64,000 bases of DNA from assembly GCA_963922205.1 (NCBI GenBank), contig CAWUHX010000147.1, forward strand, positions 558,001 through 622,000, written 5' to 3'. The notes below the pieces were generated by a model, which was given only the letters and a program-made list of their open reading frames with translations, was not told where the DNA came from and did not search any database. The stretch's first letter is position 1; every line of letters starts with the position of its first letter. Origin of the DNA: Romanomermis culicivorax (lineage: Eukaryota; Nematoda; Enoplea; Mermithida; Mermithidae). The position numbers and the translations under genes are program-made. Positions 11,086 to 20,799 of the stretch are shown piece by piece.

Positions 11086-14000
11086 GACAGTAGGTTTCGA
11101 GGACAGCCAGTTATCGGTTTTGATACCGAAAAAGTTACTCAAGAGTATGTGAGTAAGGTTTTTGCGACTTCTGGGGTTGATAACCCAAAAGGGAAGGAGT
11201 TAGCGAGAGTCATTAGCTTCTCGACGGTGACTGGAGACACCTTTGTTGTAGATACTACGACAATCATGCCGAAGGAATGGATGCTCATTCATGAGCTCTT
11301 AGATTCGGACATGCTTCTCGTTGGATACAACTTGGTTACAGATCTGGTTGCCATCTGGAATGTTAATGGCGCAGGCAGAAATCACCAGGATGTTGATCTG
11401 ACAGCAGAGATCAAGTATAGAATTGCATCTTCGTATGGCCGTTATTATGACGTAGCCAAGGTAGGAGATCAAATGAACAGAAGATTTTTGGCAATGTCCA
11501 GGAAGTTGGGACTTTGCCCAGAAACATTTAAGCTGAAAGGGTTGTTCACGGAGCTGTATCTGGCGGACATTGGTTATTTCCAAATCGATTTCCGTCAGAG
11601 AGCACAACGTGAACGATTCTGTAGGCACACGTTGACGCAGTTTGAAATCAGGTATTCAGCACTGGACGCCTACTACTCATTGTTGGTTTTCTTAGCGTTT
11701 TTCCACTATGAGTTAGCTATGGAAGTCGAGGTCGGATTCCAGTATTTTCCGCATGATTTGATGAAAGCGGATCAAATCCAGATAATGGCGTACAAGTTGT
11801 ACAGGTTTTTTAATATGATACATGGAGAGAATTTTCCGCAGACTTTTTGCGGAAGTCCAGAGGTAGAGGAGCTGCAGTCATCGGCTATTTACCACGTAAT
11901 GAGACAGGAAGCGTATGCCCGTATGGCTGCCCAAATGGACACCTCATTTGGAGGCTATGTGGAGTACAGCTTCCCTCATTATGAGGCAAATCCGAAAAGA
12001 GGGAGAGAAGTAAGTATCCCTAAAGGTATTCATCCTGATTATACCGTTAAGGAGAAAAGTAAGAATGTAGACGGTAATGATACGGTAAGTGAGGATGAAG
12101 AGTTTGAAGAAGCTTTGTCGGAAAAGCAGATTAGAACTCGAATAATGAAGAAGGTGATAGATATGGTTAATCGAGGGAAGAGTTTCAGTAGACTCGATGA
12201 ACCAGTATCTATGGTTTTATACGAGAATTATGTAAGGTATAGAAAAGAAACGAAGCAGTTATTGGAGATACCATGTCTGGAAGTTGATTACCACGAGTAT
12301 GAACCGGTCAGAATTTCGAACGGTAAAGACTCGTACGTAAGGCAACACTGGAGTATGGATATCGCTCCTTATTCTGAAATATTGATTGAGGACAATTTTA
12401 AGAATTTGGAGTCAGTGTGTAATAAAGTTCCGCTGACGTTTCATTTATTTTGGCCAGCTTGTAGAGAGGAAGCCGAAGAGTACCTTACCTCTCTCCTTGA
12501 CCATAACTATTTGAGATCCTTTAGCCCTGAGGGAAAGGAACAACTCTTGAAGATGTTGTGGAGGGGAGATAGGTACGGTCAGTATTTATCATTTTTGAAT
12601 AGTCTTCCAGTAACAGAGGTGCATACGCCAACCAAGGGCGATGCTATTACATGTTGGGGAAATCGTTTCGGATTTTTGCCGATCCGATTTTGGCCCAAGA
12701 CAAAATCATGGGAGCAAAGACCAGTAGATAAGAGGAAGCATTTGGCGGAGTGTCTGCAGTACAAAGATAATCCGTACTGCTATCAGAGGTTTTACTTCCC
12801 TCAAATAGCTGTTCGAGTCCCAGGTTTGCGATACCCGATTGATATGGGCGAGGACGCAACGAAGGAGAACCAGAAAAAGAGCGTTTTAGCGTATCAACCG
12901 GAATACGTTCCAGGTTACGAACCGCCATTTTTTGAGCCGATATTGCCGTCCGATGCCCCAGGGTTCACGATTACGCATATTGGCGATAAGGTTGTAGTGA
13001 CGCCGTCAGGTAAGCAGCCAGCAGTGCCGGTTACAGGCACTGAGGTAAGCAAAACGGTGAGTCAGCAATCTGGAGTTGATATGAGTAGTTTGGATCAGGT
13101 GCAGGGGATGCAGGCTGAGCCTGTTGCGGCGAAAGCACAGCAACAAGCGATACCTGCAGACCGCAACAACCCCATAGACTTGAATCAGGTAGGAGATGAT
13201 TTAGAAGTGGCAAAGGAGGTCACTGTTGAATCATTGATACAGTCTGATCAAGAAGCACAAGTAACCTCTTTAGTAGATCAGACAGAAAGTTTACTTTCTG
13301 GAATGGATGTTAGGGCGGAGCAAATGTTGGATGAAAGCAATCTGATAACGATTGCTGCAAGTCCAACAATAGAGGAAATTGAAGCAAGGCTCAGGGAGCA
13401 AGCTGAGAAGGAAATCGAAAGACAGAAAGAGATTCTTACTAAGCAGCTTGCGGAGCAGAAAGCGAGATTAGATCAGCAGCAGAAGCAGCTGGAAATAGTA
13501 TTGGCTGGTTTTACGGCGCAGCCGACGCCTCTGGCAGCGCCTACAGTCATGCAAGCTCCAGCCAAGCCGCCTACTGCTTATCATATCCCGAAATTGCCGG
13601 CGCAACCTGCTAGTACGCAGGCCATCCAACCTGCGGTCAGCAAGGTTACGCCGACAGTTCAAGTAGCGCCCAGAGATCCAAGTATAGACGGTGGTATACC
13701 AGGTATGTATACTGCCGAAGAGGTTAGAAAGTTCAGAGCAGAAGGTCGTACGGACGACCAAATTAAAAGATTAGGAAGACGAAAGTTAACCCGAAAGGCC
13801 AATAGGGCTAAGAAGAGAGAGGAAGAGGATGTTATTGAAATCAGTGATGGTGAAGGAGAACAGACAGGGAGTTCTACGTCTGTGGACTTGAAGTTTGCAG
13901 GATCTACAACTTTATTGACGGATTCAACCAAGTCCAAGACTGGAACTACGCCGACGAGCCTGATGCCTGGAACCAAAAGTTCTACGAGTCAGGTGCAGTC

Positions 14001-15240
14001 GACGGTTGCTTCGGCTAAAGTACCTAGTAAATCGTCTGCATCTCAGGTAAGTGCAACGATGAAAAGTACTTTAGCTAAGCCCGTGTCTAAAGTGGATAAG
14101 ACTTCTCAGCAGGACCAGAGCAGTGCTTCAGGGAAAAAAGTTGTTTCTAAACCCTCTACGTCGGAACCGACTAAATCGGTCAAGAGAAGTAGAGATAAGG
14201 AAGTAACTTTGGAGTACCTAAGTTCTGTTTTGAGAGACTACTGGGATGTCCATAAGAAGTTTCCCTTGGTGAAGGGAAGAATAGATTTTTCGACACCGGA
14301 GGTGATCGAATTTTTTGCTCAGGATATGCCAGATGATAATAGGAATCAAATCATCTGGGCATTGGTGAATAATGGAGTAGAGGAGCTTTACGAGAGCTAT
14401 GGGGATCACTTTGATCATCAAGGTGGTTTCCTGTATGATCATGTAAACGTTCCTGAGCCCATTTGGGAGTATATTTGGCTCAAGTTCATGCCAAATTGGT
14501 TTCATCATTTTGATGCGGAAATAGTAATGGCAGCCGTGAGATACTTATGTACCATGGTGTTGCTAAAGTTAGAACAGCAGCAGTTGGGCCCAAGACATAT
14601 TGGTGCAATTGATGCACGGGCCAAATCATTTGTTACGGAGAGGTATTATTCTATCTACCTGCGGGGAGAAGGTAGTACTGCATTCAGGGAAGCGTATGCC
14701 AACCGAATGCAGGAGCACCAACAAACTGCAGTAGATATGGCAGCAAAGAGAAGGTTGTCCGACATGGTTCAGAAATTTTCTGGTAAATTCCAGAAAGCAG
14801 AGGATGAGGAGGGGCAACCCTTCAAGATTCCAATGTTAACGGAAAGACAACCAAGAGATGCATCCAGGACTAGGAGCCAGCACTCGCCACAATCGTCTCA
14901 CTCGCAGGGTCGGCACCAGCCTGGAGTATTCAAATTACCGTATGCGAATCAACAAAGTCAAGGTAGGTCCACTACCTCAGCTTCTGGAGTATCTTCCATA
15001 AGTTCCACTCAGGGCTCGTACCAGAGGGGAACTGGAGGGGGATATGGCCGAGGCTGGGGTCAGGGGCAGGGTCAAGGAAGACCCTTCAAGATGGTTATTC
15101 CGCAACCGTATAGAGGTCAGGGGATGGGCGGACCCCCTCGTGCGGCCCAACCTCGGGGAGTTTATGGGGGATTCCTCAGGGGTCGTGGAGCTCGGGGTGG
15201 TCCCTACCCTCGCCATGGTAGCTTGCAATATGGCGGTTAA
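11086..15240 (+). CDS. Retroelement ORF2: DEDDy 3'-5' exonuclease with RGG-rich tail
   Basis: An open frame of about 1,385 codons lies downstream of pol on the same strand. Its first 200 residues form an RNase D/WRN-like DEDDy exonuclease. ExoI is FDTE (Asp 11122, Glu 11128), ExoII is LVGYNLVTD (Asp 11341) and ExoIII is YSALD (Tyr 11653, Asp 11665); all four acidic residues and the tyrosine are present. About 500 residues of unknown fold follow, then a Gln/Glu-rich predicted coiled coil (about 13370-13500), a Ser/Thr-rich low-complexity part, another globular stretch (about 14200-14800) and a Gly/Arg-rich tail (15000-15235) typical of RNA binding. The first ATG (11266) is after ExoI, so initiation probably depends on splicing or an upstream start. 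It sits where env lies in errantiviruses but shows no signal peptide or membrane segment. The family link is from motifs only; the role is unknown. Confidence 0.8.
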   Translation, partial: DSRFRGQPVIGFDTEKVTQEYVSKVFATSGVDNPKGKELARVISFSTVTGDTFVVDTTTIMPKEWMLIHELLDSDMLLVGYNLVTDLVAIWNVNGAGRNHQDVDLTAEIKYRIASSYGRYYDVAKVGDQMNRRFLAMSRKLGLCPETFKLKGLFTELYLADIGYFQIDFRQRAQRERFCRHTLTQFEIRYSALDAYYSLLVFLAFFHYELAMEVEVGFQYFPHDLMKADQIQIMAYKLYRFFNMIHGENFPQTFCGSPEVEELQSSAIYHVMRQEAYARMAAQMDTSFGGYVEYSFPHYEANPKRGREVSIPKGIHPDYTVKEKSKNVDGNDTVSEDEEFEEALSEKQIRTRIMKKVIDMVNRGKSFSRLDEPVSMVLYENYVRYRKETKQLLEIPCLEVDYHEYEPVRISNGKDSYVRQHWSMDIAPYSEILIEDNFKNLESVCNKVPLTFHLFWPACREEAEEYLTSLLDHNYLRSFSPEGKEQLLKMLWRGDRYGQYLSFLNSLPVTEVHTPTKGDAITCWGNRFGFLPIRFWPKTKSWEQRPVDKRKHLAECLQYKDNPYCYQRFYFPQIAVRVPGLRYPIDMGEDATKENQKKSVLAYQPEYVPGYEPPFFEPILPSDAPGFTITHIGDKVVVTPSGKQPAVPVTGTEVSKTVSQQSGVDMSSLDQVQGMQAEPVAAKAQQQAIPADRNNPIDLNQVGDDLEVAKEVTVESLIQSDQEAQVTSLVDQTESLLSGMDVRAEQMLDESNLITIAASPTIEEIEARLREQAEKEIERQKEILTKQLAEQKARLDQQQKQLEIVLAGFTAQPTPLAAPTVMQAPAKPPTAYHIPKLPAQPASTQAIQPAVSKVTPTVQVAPRDPSIDGGIPGMYTAEEVRKFRAEGRTDDQIKRLGRRKLTRKANRAKKREEEDVIEISDGEGEQTGSSTSVDLKFAGSTTLLTDSTKSKTGTTPTSLMPGTKSSTSQVQSTVASAKVPSKSSASQVSATMKSTLAKPVSKVDKTSQQDQSSASGKKVVSKPSTSEPTKSVKRSRDKEVTLEYLSSVLRDYWDVHKKFPLVKGRIDFSTPEVIEFFAQDMPDDNRNQIIWALVNNGVEELYESYGDHFDHQGGFLYDHVNVPEPIWEYIWLKFMPNWFHHFDAEIVMAAVRYLCTMVLLKLEQQQLGPRHIGAIDARAKSFVTERYYSIYLRGEGSTAFREAYANRMQEHQQTAVDMAAKRRLSDMVQKFSGKFQKAEDEEGQPFKIPMLTERQPRDASRTRSQHSPQSSHSQGRHQPGVFKLPYANQQSQGRSTTSASGVSSISSTQGSYQRGTGGGYGRGWGQGQGQGRPFKMVIPQPYRGQGMGGPPRAAQPRGVYGGFLRGRGARGGPYPRHGSLQYGG

Positions 15241-16430
15241 GGTGGCGGCGGGCAACAATAACTTCATATAGCCGCATACTTTTTGGACCAAAATTTCGTA
15301 CAAATTTTATTTCAAAAATACAAAATACAAAAACACAAATAAAATACAAAATACAAAAAAAATATATATATATATTATCTCGTTTTATTGTTGCTTTAAA
15401 ATTTTAAAATTTTCTCGTTTCCGGTGCTCAAACATTGCCCGGCAAATCTTATTTCAGGCGTGTATAGCCCTCGTATTTTTCTTGTTTATTTTCAGGGCCT
15501 GAAAAAGATGAAGACCTGAAAATTTTATTCGCGTTTATAAAATTATTTCGTAATTAGATATTTGAAATATTTTGTAGAAAATATTTTTTACTGAGTAGAT
15601 TTGTATTGGATGGAGTGATGTGGCGAGCGGCAGACCGGGGAGGAAGCACACCTGGGGCACCTCATCACCGAGGTTGTAAAAACCAAGAAATGGGAGAAGA
15701 GGAACGGCGACGCCCCGGATCTAGGCACAGATCAACGTTAAAGTCCAGGCCGAACTACGTTCGTGATCGTTTCCGGTAGCCTGAAAAGGAGTGCCCTGCG
15801 GAATGGATTGGTCAAGGTCGCCGTCACCTGAAGGACCTGATAGGGGCTGGATCACATCTTGGAGGGGGTAGCCCCAAAAATTTGTTTTCCGAGGGGAAAA
15901 CTGTTATGCAGTCGGGGCCTCAGTATGAGACTCAGGCTGCAGAAAGGCTTTCACCTCCCGTTGGTCGGTTTTGAGGGCCGAGGGATGTTGGGGTGGTCTC
16001 AGGTGCACGTGTTCAGCTTCCGGCATCGGTGCGCAGGCGGTTGGACGCGGCGAAAAGTGGCGAGAAAGAATGATAAATTTGCATAGGTTTATGCTGCCAT
16101 TGTTTTGCGTTTTGGTTTCTTTTTATCATTGTTAAAAAGATTACTTTTATGGAACGTCGCCGCCATGGTCTTATTTATAATATTTTTGTATATTATTTAT
16201 TATTGGCGTCGCCCTTCGTCACCCAATACACTTTGGACCTGTAAGTGTATTGTTTTGTGAGCGTAGTGGAAGGAGTTTTTAAGGATAGGAGTGGAGACTT
16301 GGGTAGGATCTCCTGAGGTACGTGCCAAGGTGTTCTGCCTGAGGTTTAGTGAAAGTTCTGGTGTATATCTGGTGAAACGTCTGGGAGAGTTTGGTGTTTG
16401 TTGTTGTTGTTAGCCTATGGTTAGAACTGT
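15241..16430 (+). other. 3' noncoding region of element 1
   Basis: No coding frame is supported. The first 350 bases are very AT-rich, with an A/T stretch and a short (TA)n run at about 15362-15377. The part from 15600 to 16080 is GC-rich and unlike its surroundings. Purine runs (gggagaagagg near 15690, ggaggggg near 15860) could serve as polypurine tracts. No second copy of any part of this region was found upstream of gag, so no LTR can be assigned. The region ends at about 16430 where it runs into the antisense exonuclease fragment of element 2. Confidence 0.45.
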
Positions 16431-17153
16431 CGCTTAATTGTGACCCCACAGCAGCCTAACACGAGGACTCTTTCTTTGACCACATTTTGCCAATTACGCA
16501 AAAGACTAAAATCAGTTTGGTGAGGACCAATATCAGTCAGATACATTTCGGCAAAAAGACCTTTCAATTTTAGTGTCTCAAGGCAGACTCCTGCTTTCCT
16601 GGATTTCGTAATCTCGCTTCCCATGATCTGCTTTGCTGTGACCCTTAGATCATAGTATCTTCCCAGATTTCCATCTTTGATACTACATCTAATCGCATCA
16701 GACAAATCGCGACCATTGGTGCTTTTTCCGCATCCTCGGACATTAATAATTGAAACTAAGTCCTCCAAAATGGCCTAACCGACTAACAACGTCGCTGAGC
16801 CTAAAAAGTGTAACAAAATGTTCCACTCTTGCTCTTGCAGCAACATTAAGTCAAATACCAATGTTTTACCACTTAGATGGGCGAACGAAACTAATCTAGC
16901 AAACTGGTTGCCTTTTTCATTATCAATCCCCCACCTAAAAAGTTTTTTGGCGTCCTTGCGGTTCACTTTCTCTACATCCAAGCCAACAATGTTCATGCCT
17001 TGGAAAGTGCTGCTTTCGAGGTGTTTTACCACCCTTTCCACACTTCCCATGGGAACAGTTATTGGCTCGATTGGGTTGGTCGGCCAGTACTCAAAAGTGG
17101 CAAAAAACCACCTTTCTAACTCTGCTACTTCATTGCCCGACGGATGTTATGGT
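16430..17153 (-). pseudogene. Retroelement exonuclease fragment (element 2)
   Basis: On the minus strand, after an acceptor-like ttttag, the frame shows AELERWFFATFEYWP and NIVGLDVEKVNRKDAKKLF, which contains the ExoI D-x-E. It continues through QFARLVSFAHLSGKTLVFD to LLVG, where a stop breaks the ExoII motif, and then LEDLVSIINVRG, GRYYDLRV and LETLKLKGLFAEMYLTDIG. Each block has a counterpart in the intact exonuclease at 11086-11640. The fragment stops before a recognisable ExoIII motif, at the junction with element 1. It lies about 1.2 kb downstream of the related integrase at 18386 on the same strand, the same layout as element 1, so I take it as ORF2 of element 2. Confidence 0.75.
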
Positions 17154-17625
17154 CTAAAAATCTGGGAGGGATTTAAGTTTTTTATTCAGACATACTCTGC
17201 TACTCCTTTATGTGCATTTACATGACCCTTTCTCAACTCTTTGGGTAATTTTACTCACTAATACTCTTTAACTTTGGGGAAACTCTAGCACCTTTGTGCA
17301 AAACACTGTTGAACTTTCGAATTTTTGAAATTTTTGGAGCGGGAACTTGATATTTAGCTTTTTTTGGCCGTTGGGTGTCCCTTTATAGAAACCAGAATTG
17401 ATAGGCAAAAGTATGTGAAATTAGGTGTTTTTTCACTCTAAACCCAACACACTCTTGCTACTCTACAAGCTCAATCGATCACAACTTTGATCTCCACGAC
17501 TAATTTCTGCTAATCCCCTCCTTTGCTGCTTTGCGAGAACCAGAGGGAGCGGGAATGATAAAAACCTCCCCTAATCAGATCACCTGAATCGACTGAACTC
17601 TTTTTCGGATCACATAAGTTCGGTC
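16640..17625. repeat. Right copy of ~1-kb direct repeat flanking element 1
   Basis: This is the partner of 1955-2935, in the same orientation. Similarity starts near the minus-strand RYYDL codons of the exonuclease fragment and ends near gatcacataagttcgg. Beyond that the two copies differ. It overlaps the exonuclease fragment of element 2 and its upstream noncoding DNA. Confidence 0.75.
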
Positions 17626-18385
17626 CTTGTCACCCCCTTCTACCTAGTTTTTTGTGTTTATTTCTTAACTCCCAGTTGGTAGCTCATCCGAGAAAGGGCA
17701 CAGAAATAGTCTTGCAAAACACCCCTGACGAGCGTAACCTCCGCTTATCTTACCTAACTATTTACAAGGATAAAAAATGATTGCTTACCGTCACAAAAAA
17801 TATCGATTATTTTGCCGCAGGTGCAGCTCCCAAAACTGGACTTCATCATCCATTGCGTTGTACTTATGCGTACACTCGTTCTGCGTACCCATTCGAAATA
17901 TTGGGCCTGCTTTCCTTGCACCAAAATATTTTTAAAAATTTTTTGAACCAAATTTGCAGCTGTGAAAAGTAGACAGATGTATAAAACATTTACAGTCTAT
18001 TCCCTTGCAGCTGCAAATTACCTTACAAGGAGATTCTTCCATACAAAATATTCTCGAAAAAATTTGAAAAATGAGAGCAGACGCAGACATGACTTTCGAA
18101 AGTTTTGAATGATTTGGAGTTAATAACCAAGAAAGCGTAAAATGGAAAAATTTTACGAAAACCGGTCTTTCGCTTTAAAAGCTCTTCTCCTGCTTTGTTG
18201 AAATACAATCCTATGCATCAAAAAATATTAAAACGGATTTTAATGATTACAAAACACAATTGGAATAAATATTTATTAAATGTACAAAATAAATACGCGC
18301 AAATCCGCAGATTTTGCTCCTACGAAACTACATCAGGCGTTGCTCTACTCTCCGCTAATTGCGAACGTACAGTAAGACCGTATGA
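17626..18385 (-). other. Noncoding spacer of element 2
   Basis: This stretch lies between the integrase end and the exonuclease fragment on the minus strand. Small open frames occur on both strands but none shows a motif or matches element 1. By position it corresponds to the 9657-10944 spacer of element 1. Confidence 0.4.
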
Positions 18386-19700
18386 TCAATTTTTTATGTA
18401 GTTCTGCCATCGTGTAGTCTCGTAGCGAAAAATTTTCAGCCTACTTGCTGAAACCTTTTGCCGTAGCAAAAGATTATCATAACGTGCAATTGTTATCACA
18501 TTATCTTCTAACCTGGAAACATCAGTCATAATGAAGGGTCCTTCCCAAGTTAAGATTAATTTCTTGTGCTTATCAATTTTAAGAAGTACCCAATCATTTT
18601 CTTTAAAAACCGAGGTTTTAATTTTCTTGTCAAAATATCTTTTGCTAGCTTCCACTGCTTTCTGAATATTTTCAGCAATAATACTATAAAGCCTGGTCAA
18701 GTGGTTGGTTAGGATGAATTTGTATGCCTCATAATTTATGCGCGTTACTTTTTTGAGAGCTTTCATCAAATTCATCCCAAACTTTGCAACATGGCCCTGT
18801 AACAACGCAAATCGCAAAGCCTTCATCACAGGGTGTGGGGTCGCATTATAAGCAAAGACCACTGGTTTGAGATATCTTGGACAGCTATCAGGTTCACTTT
18901 TAGCTACTTTTCTCAGCTGTTTTATTAAAGTTTGGTTGAACCTCTCTACCATACCATTACCTTGAGGGTGGTAAGCAGTAGTGAAGATCTTCTTACATTC
19001 CAATAAATCACAGGCTGATTTCATTAAATCTGAAGTAAAACAAGATCCATTATCACTAAGGAGTTTCATCCAAGTTCCATGTCTGAATATCATGTTTTCT
19101 AGGAATGCATTCAACATCATTCTCAGGAACTCGGCTGGTGCACTTTTCAGTCCAAAGGGCATCTTGAACTGAAACAACCCTTCTTGGCACAAGAAAGCAG
19201 TCTTTTCTTTACTGCCCTCTTCCATTGGCACTTGCCAATAACTGGACTTGAGGTCAAGAGTAGTATAAAATTTTGCTCTCTGGAGGCAGTCCAGATAATC
19301 ATCCCTTCTGGGTATTGGATATCAATCATCCTTCATTACCTTGTTCAAGCATCTAAAATCCACAACTGGCCTGAGCATCCCATCTTTCCCCCCTACTATG
19401 AATAATGGCCCCACCCAAGGCCATCTGCATGGCTCTATGACTCCCTTATCCAGCATTTCCTGCACATCTGATATATGGTTGTCCTTCAATGGCAGCTCTG
19501 TAGTGATGTTTCACCACAGGACTAGCATCACCTGTGTCAATTTTACAAATTAGATGAGGAGTAGTTGTCAGAGGATCATTAGGTAGGCTAAATACATCCT
19601 GGTTATTCATGAGTTGCCGTATCACCATCTCTTTCTGTTTTTCTGACAAAGTAGCTGTTGAGGTCATTCTATAAAAAGCTTCGAGAAACACAACTCCATC
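18386..19700 (-). pseudogene. RT-integrase remnant of Ty3-like element 2
   Basis: On the minus strand the piece begins near 19700 with the tether and start of RT (FSLPNDPLTTTPHLICKIDT), closely like [20 protein letters not shown] in element 1. After shifts it reaches the RT palm block [14 protein letters not shown] and MPFGLKSAPAEF. It then jumps directly into the integrase core at [18 protein letters not shown], so YIDD, RNase H and the HHCC domain have been deleted. The remaining integrase has the second Asp (LLSDNG) and the Glu ([10 protein letters not shown]), and ends with the GPY/F-like ILTWEGPFIMTD. The RT-integrase join is in one open frame (18386-19231). The element is dead. Confidence 0.85.
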
Positions 19701-20172
19701 AAATTTTGATTCCTTGGCATCTAAAATACCTTCTAGGCTATTTTCTCCACAATTTTCAACCAGAACCTGTATTATTGGAGATCATCAATATCAAGTCTTC
19801 ACTCCAACCATCAACTATAGTATCATCTACACTAAATCTCGTTTCTGAATCATCTCCTTCTGCGATGATTCAATTCATCATATTTGCAGAGGATTTGTTC
19901 CACAATTTAGCTTTCAATAGTTGGTCTGTTCCATGTGGGATTTAAATTCTATTACATGACACCACAGGGACTAGATCATCCAGCTGCTGGATTGCCAAAT
20001 GTTGATCTTCTTCAATAGGTTTTTCTTCCATTGATTCTGCTATCATCTGATTATGCATCTCAACTATTGGAATCACTTCCTTATCAGATGTCAACAAATC
20101 AATACTTTTTTACACCCATCATCCTGATTGAATGTTTTCCGAAATCTATTACTGTGTTGACTTCTAGATGTG

Positions 20173-20709
20173 CTAGGAAGTCTGTCCAGATGTGCCAGGA
20201 AGTCCCAGTATCAAATTTCCTGCGGATCCTGGTATTATGATAGCCTTAACTGGAAGGCATCTATAATCGCATTCGATTTGAAATTGAATGTAACCATGTG
20301 CACTCACTACTTTACCATTGGCAACAGTGACTTTCAGGATCTTAGGGTAGGCCATATACTCCAGTCCAAGTGATTTTTTCAAGAAATCACCCAACATAAC
20401 TGAACACTGAGCTCCCCTGTCAATAAGTGCCTTTGCAGTAGTGGAACACACAGTTACCCTAGTGTGAAATGGCTGCATTCTAGGGTATCTAGCTGACATA
20501 TTCAGTTCCTCTGTAGTCCCCTTTCTACCATACTCGGCATTGCATTCTATTTCCAGCACATTTTCTGCTTTTTCCATGGCATAGTTATGTAGGCCACACA
20601 ACTTCATCTCCATCATTGGTTCTTGCTGTAAGCTATTAACACCACTAGTTGAGGGTTGGTCTGTCTGCCCGGAGGCTTGCGACTGACTAACTACCTTCTG
20701 TGGAGTCAA
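20173..20709 (-). pseudogene. Retropepsin region of element 2
   Basis: The open frame aligns with the protease of element 1: TAKALIDRGAQCSVMLGDFL against [19 protein letters not shown], then YPKILKVTVANGKVVSAHGY and IIPGSAGNLILG. The active-site triad DTG is changed to DRG here, so the enzyme would be inactive even if made. The frame breaks after LILG. It lies between gag and RT in the order expected on the minus strand. Confidence 0.8.
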
Positions 20710-20799
20710 CAGAGTATTTGAACTCTAATTCACAACTACTGGATGTGATTCGGTCCTGGTAATGTCAGCTAGGTGGTAGCCTGTAACAACCTGATCTGC

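Noticed and set aside
1955-17625. Direct repeats taken as the LTRs of element 1
   Set aside because: They contain antisense exonuclease coding remnants and differ far more than expected for LTRs around intact frames. Kept as a finding, not as an LTR call.
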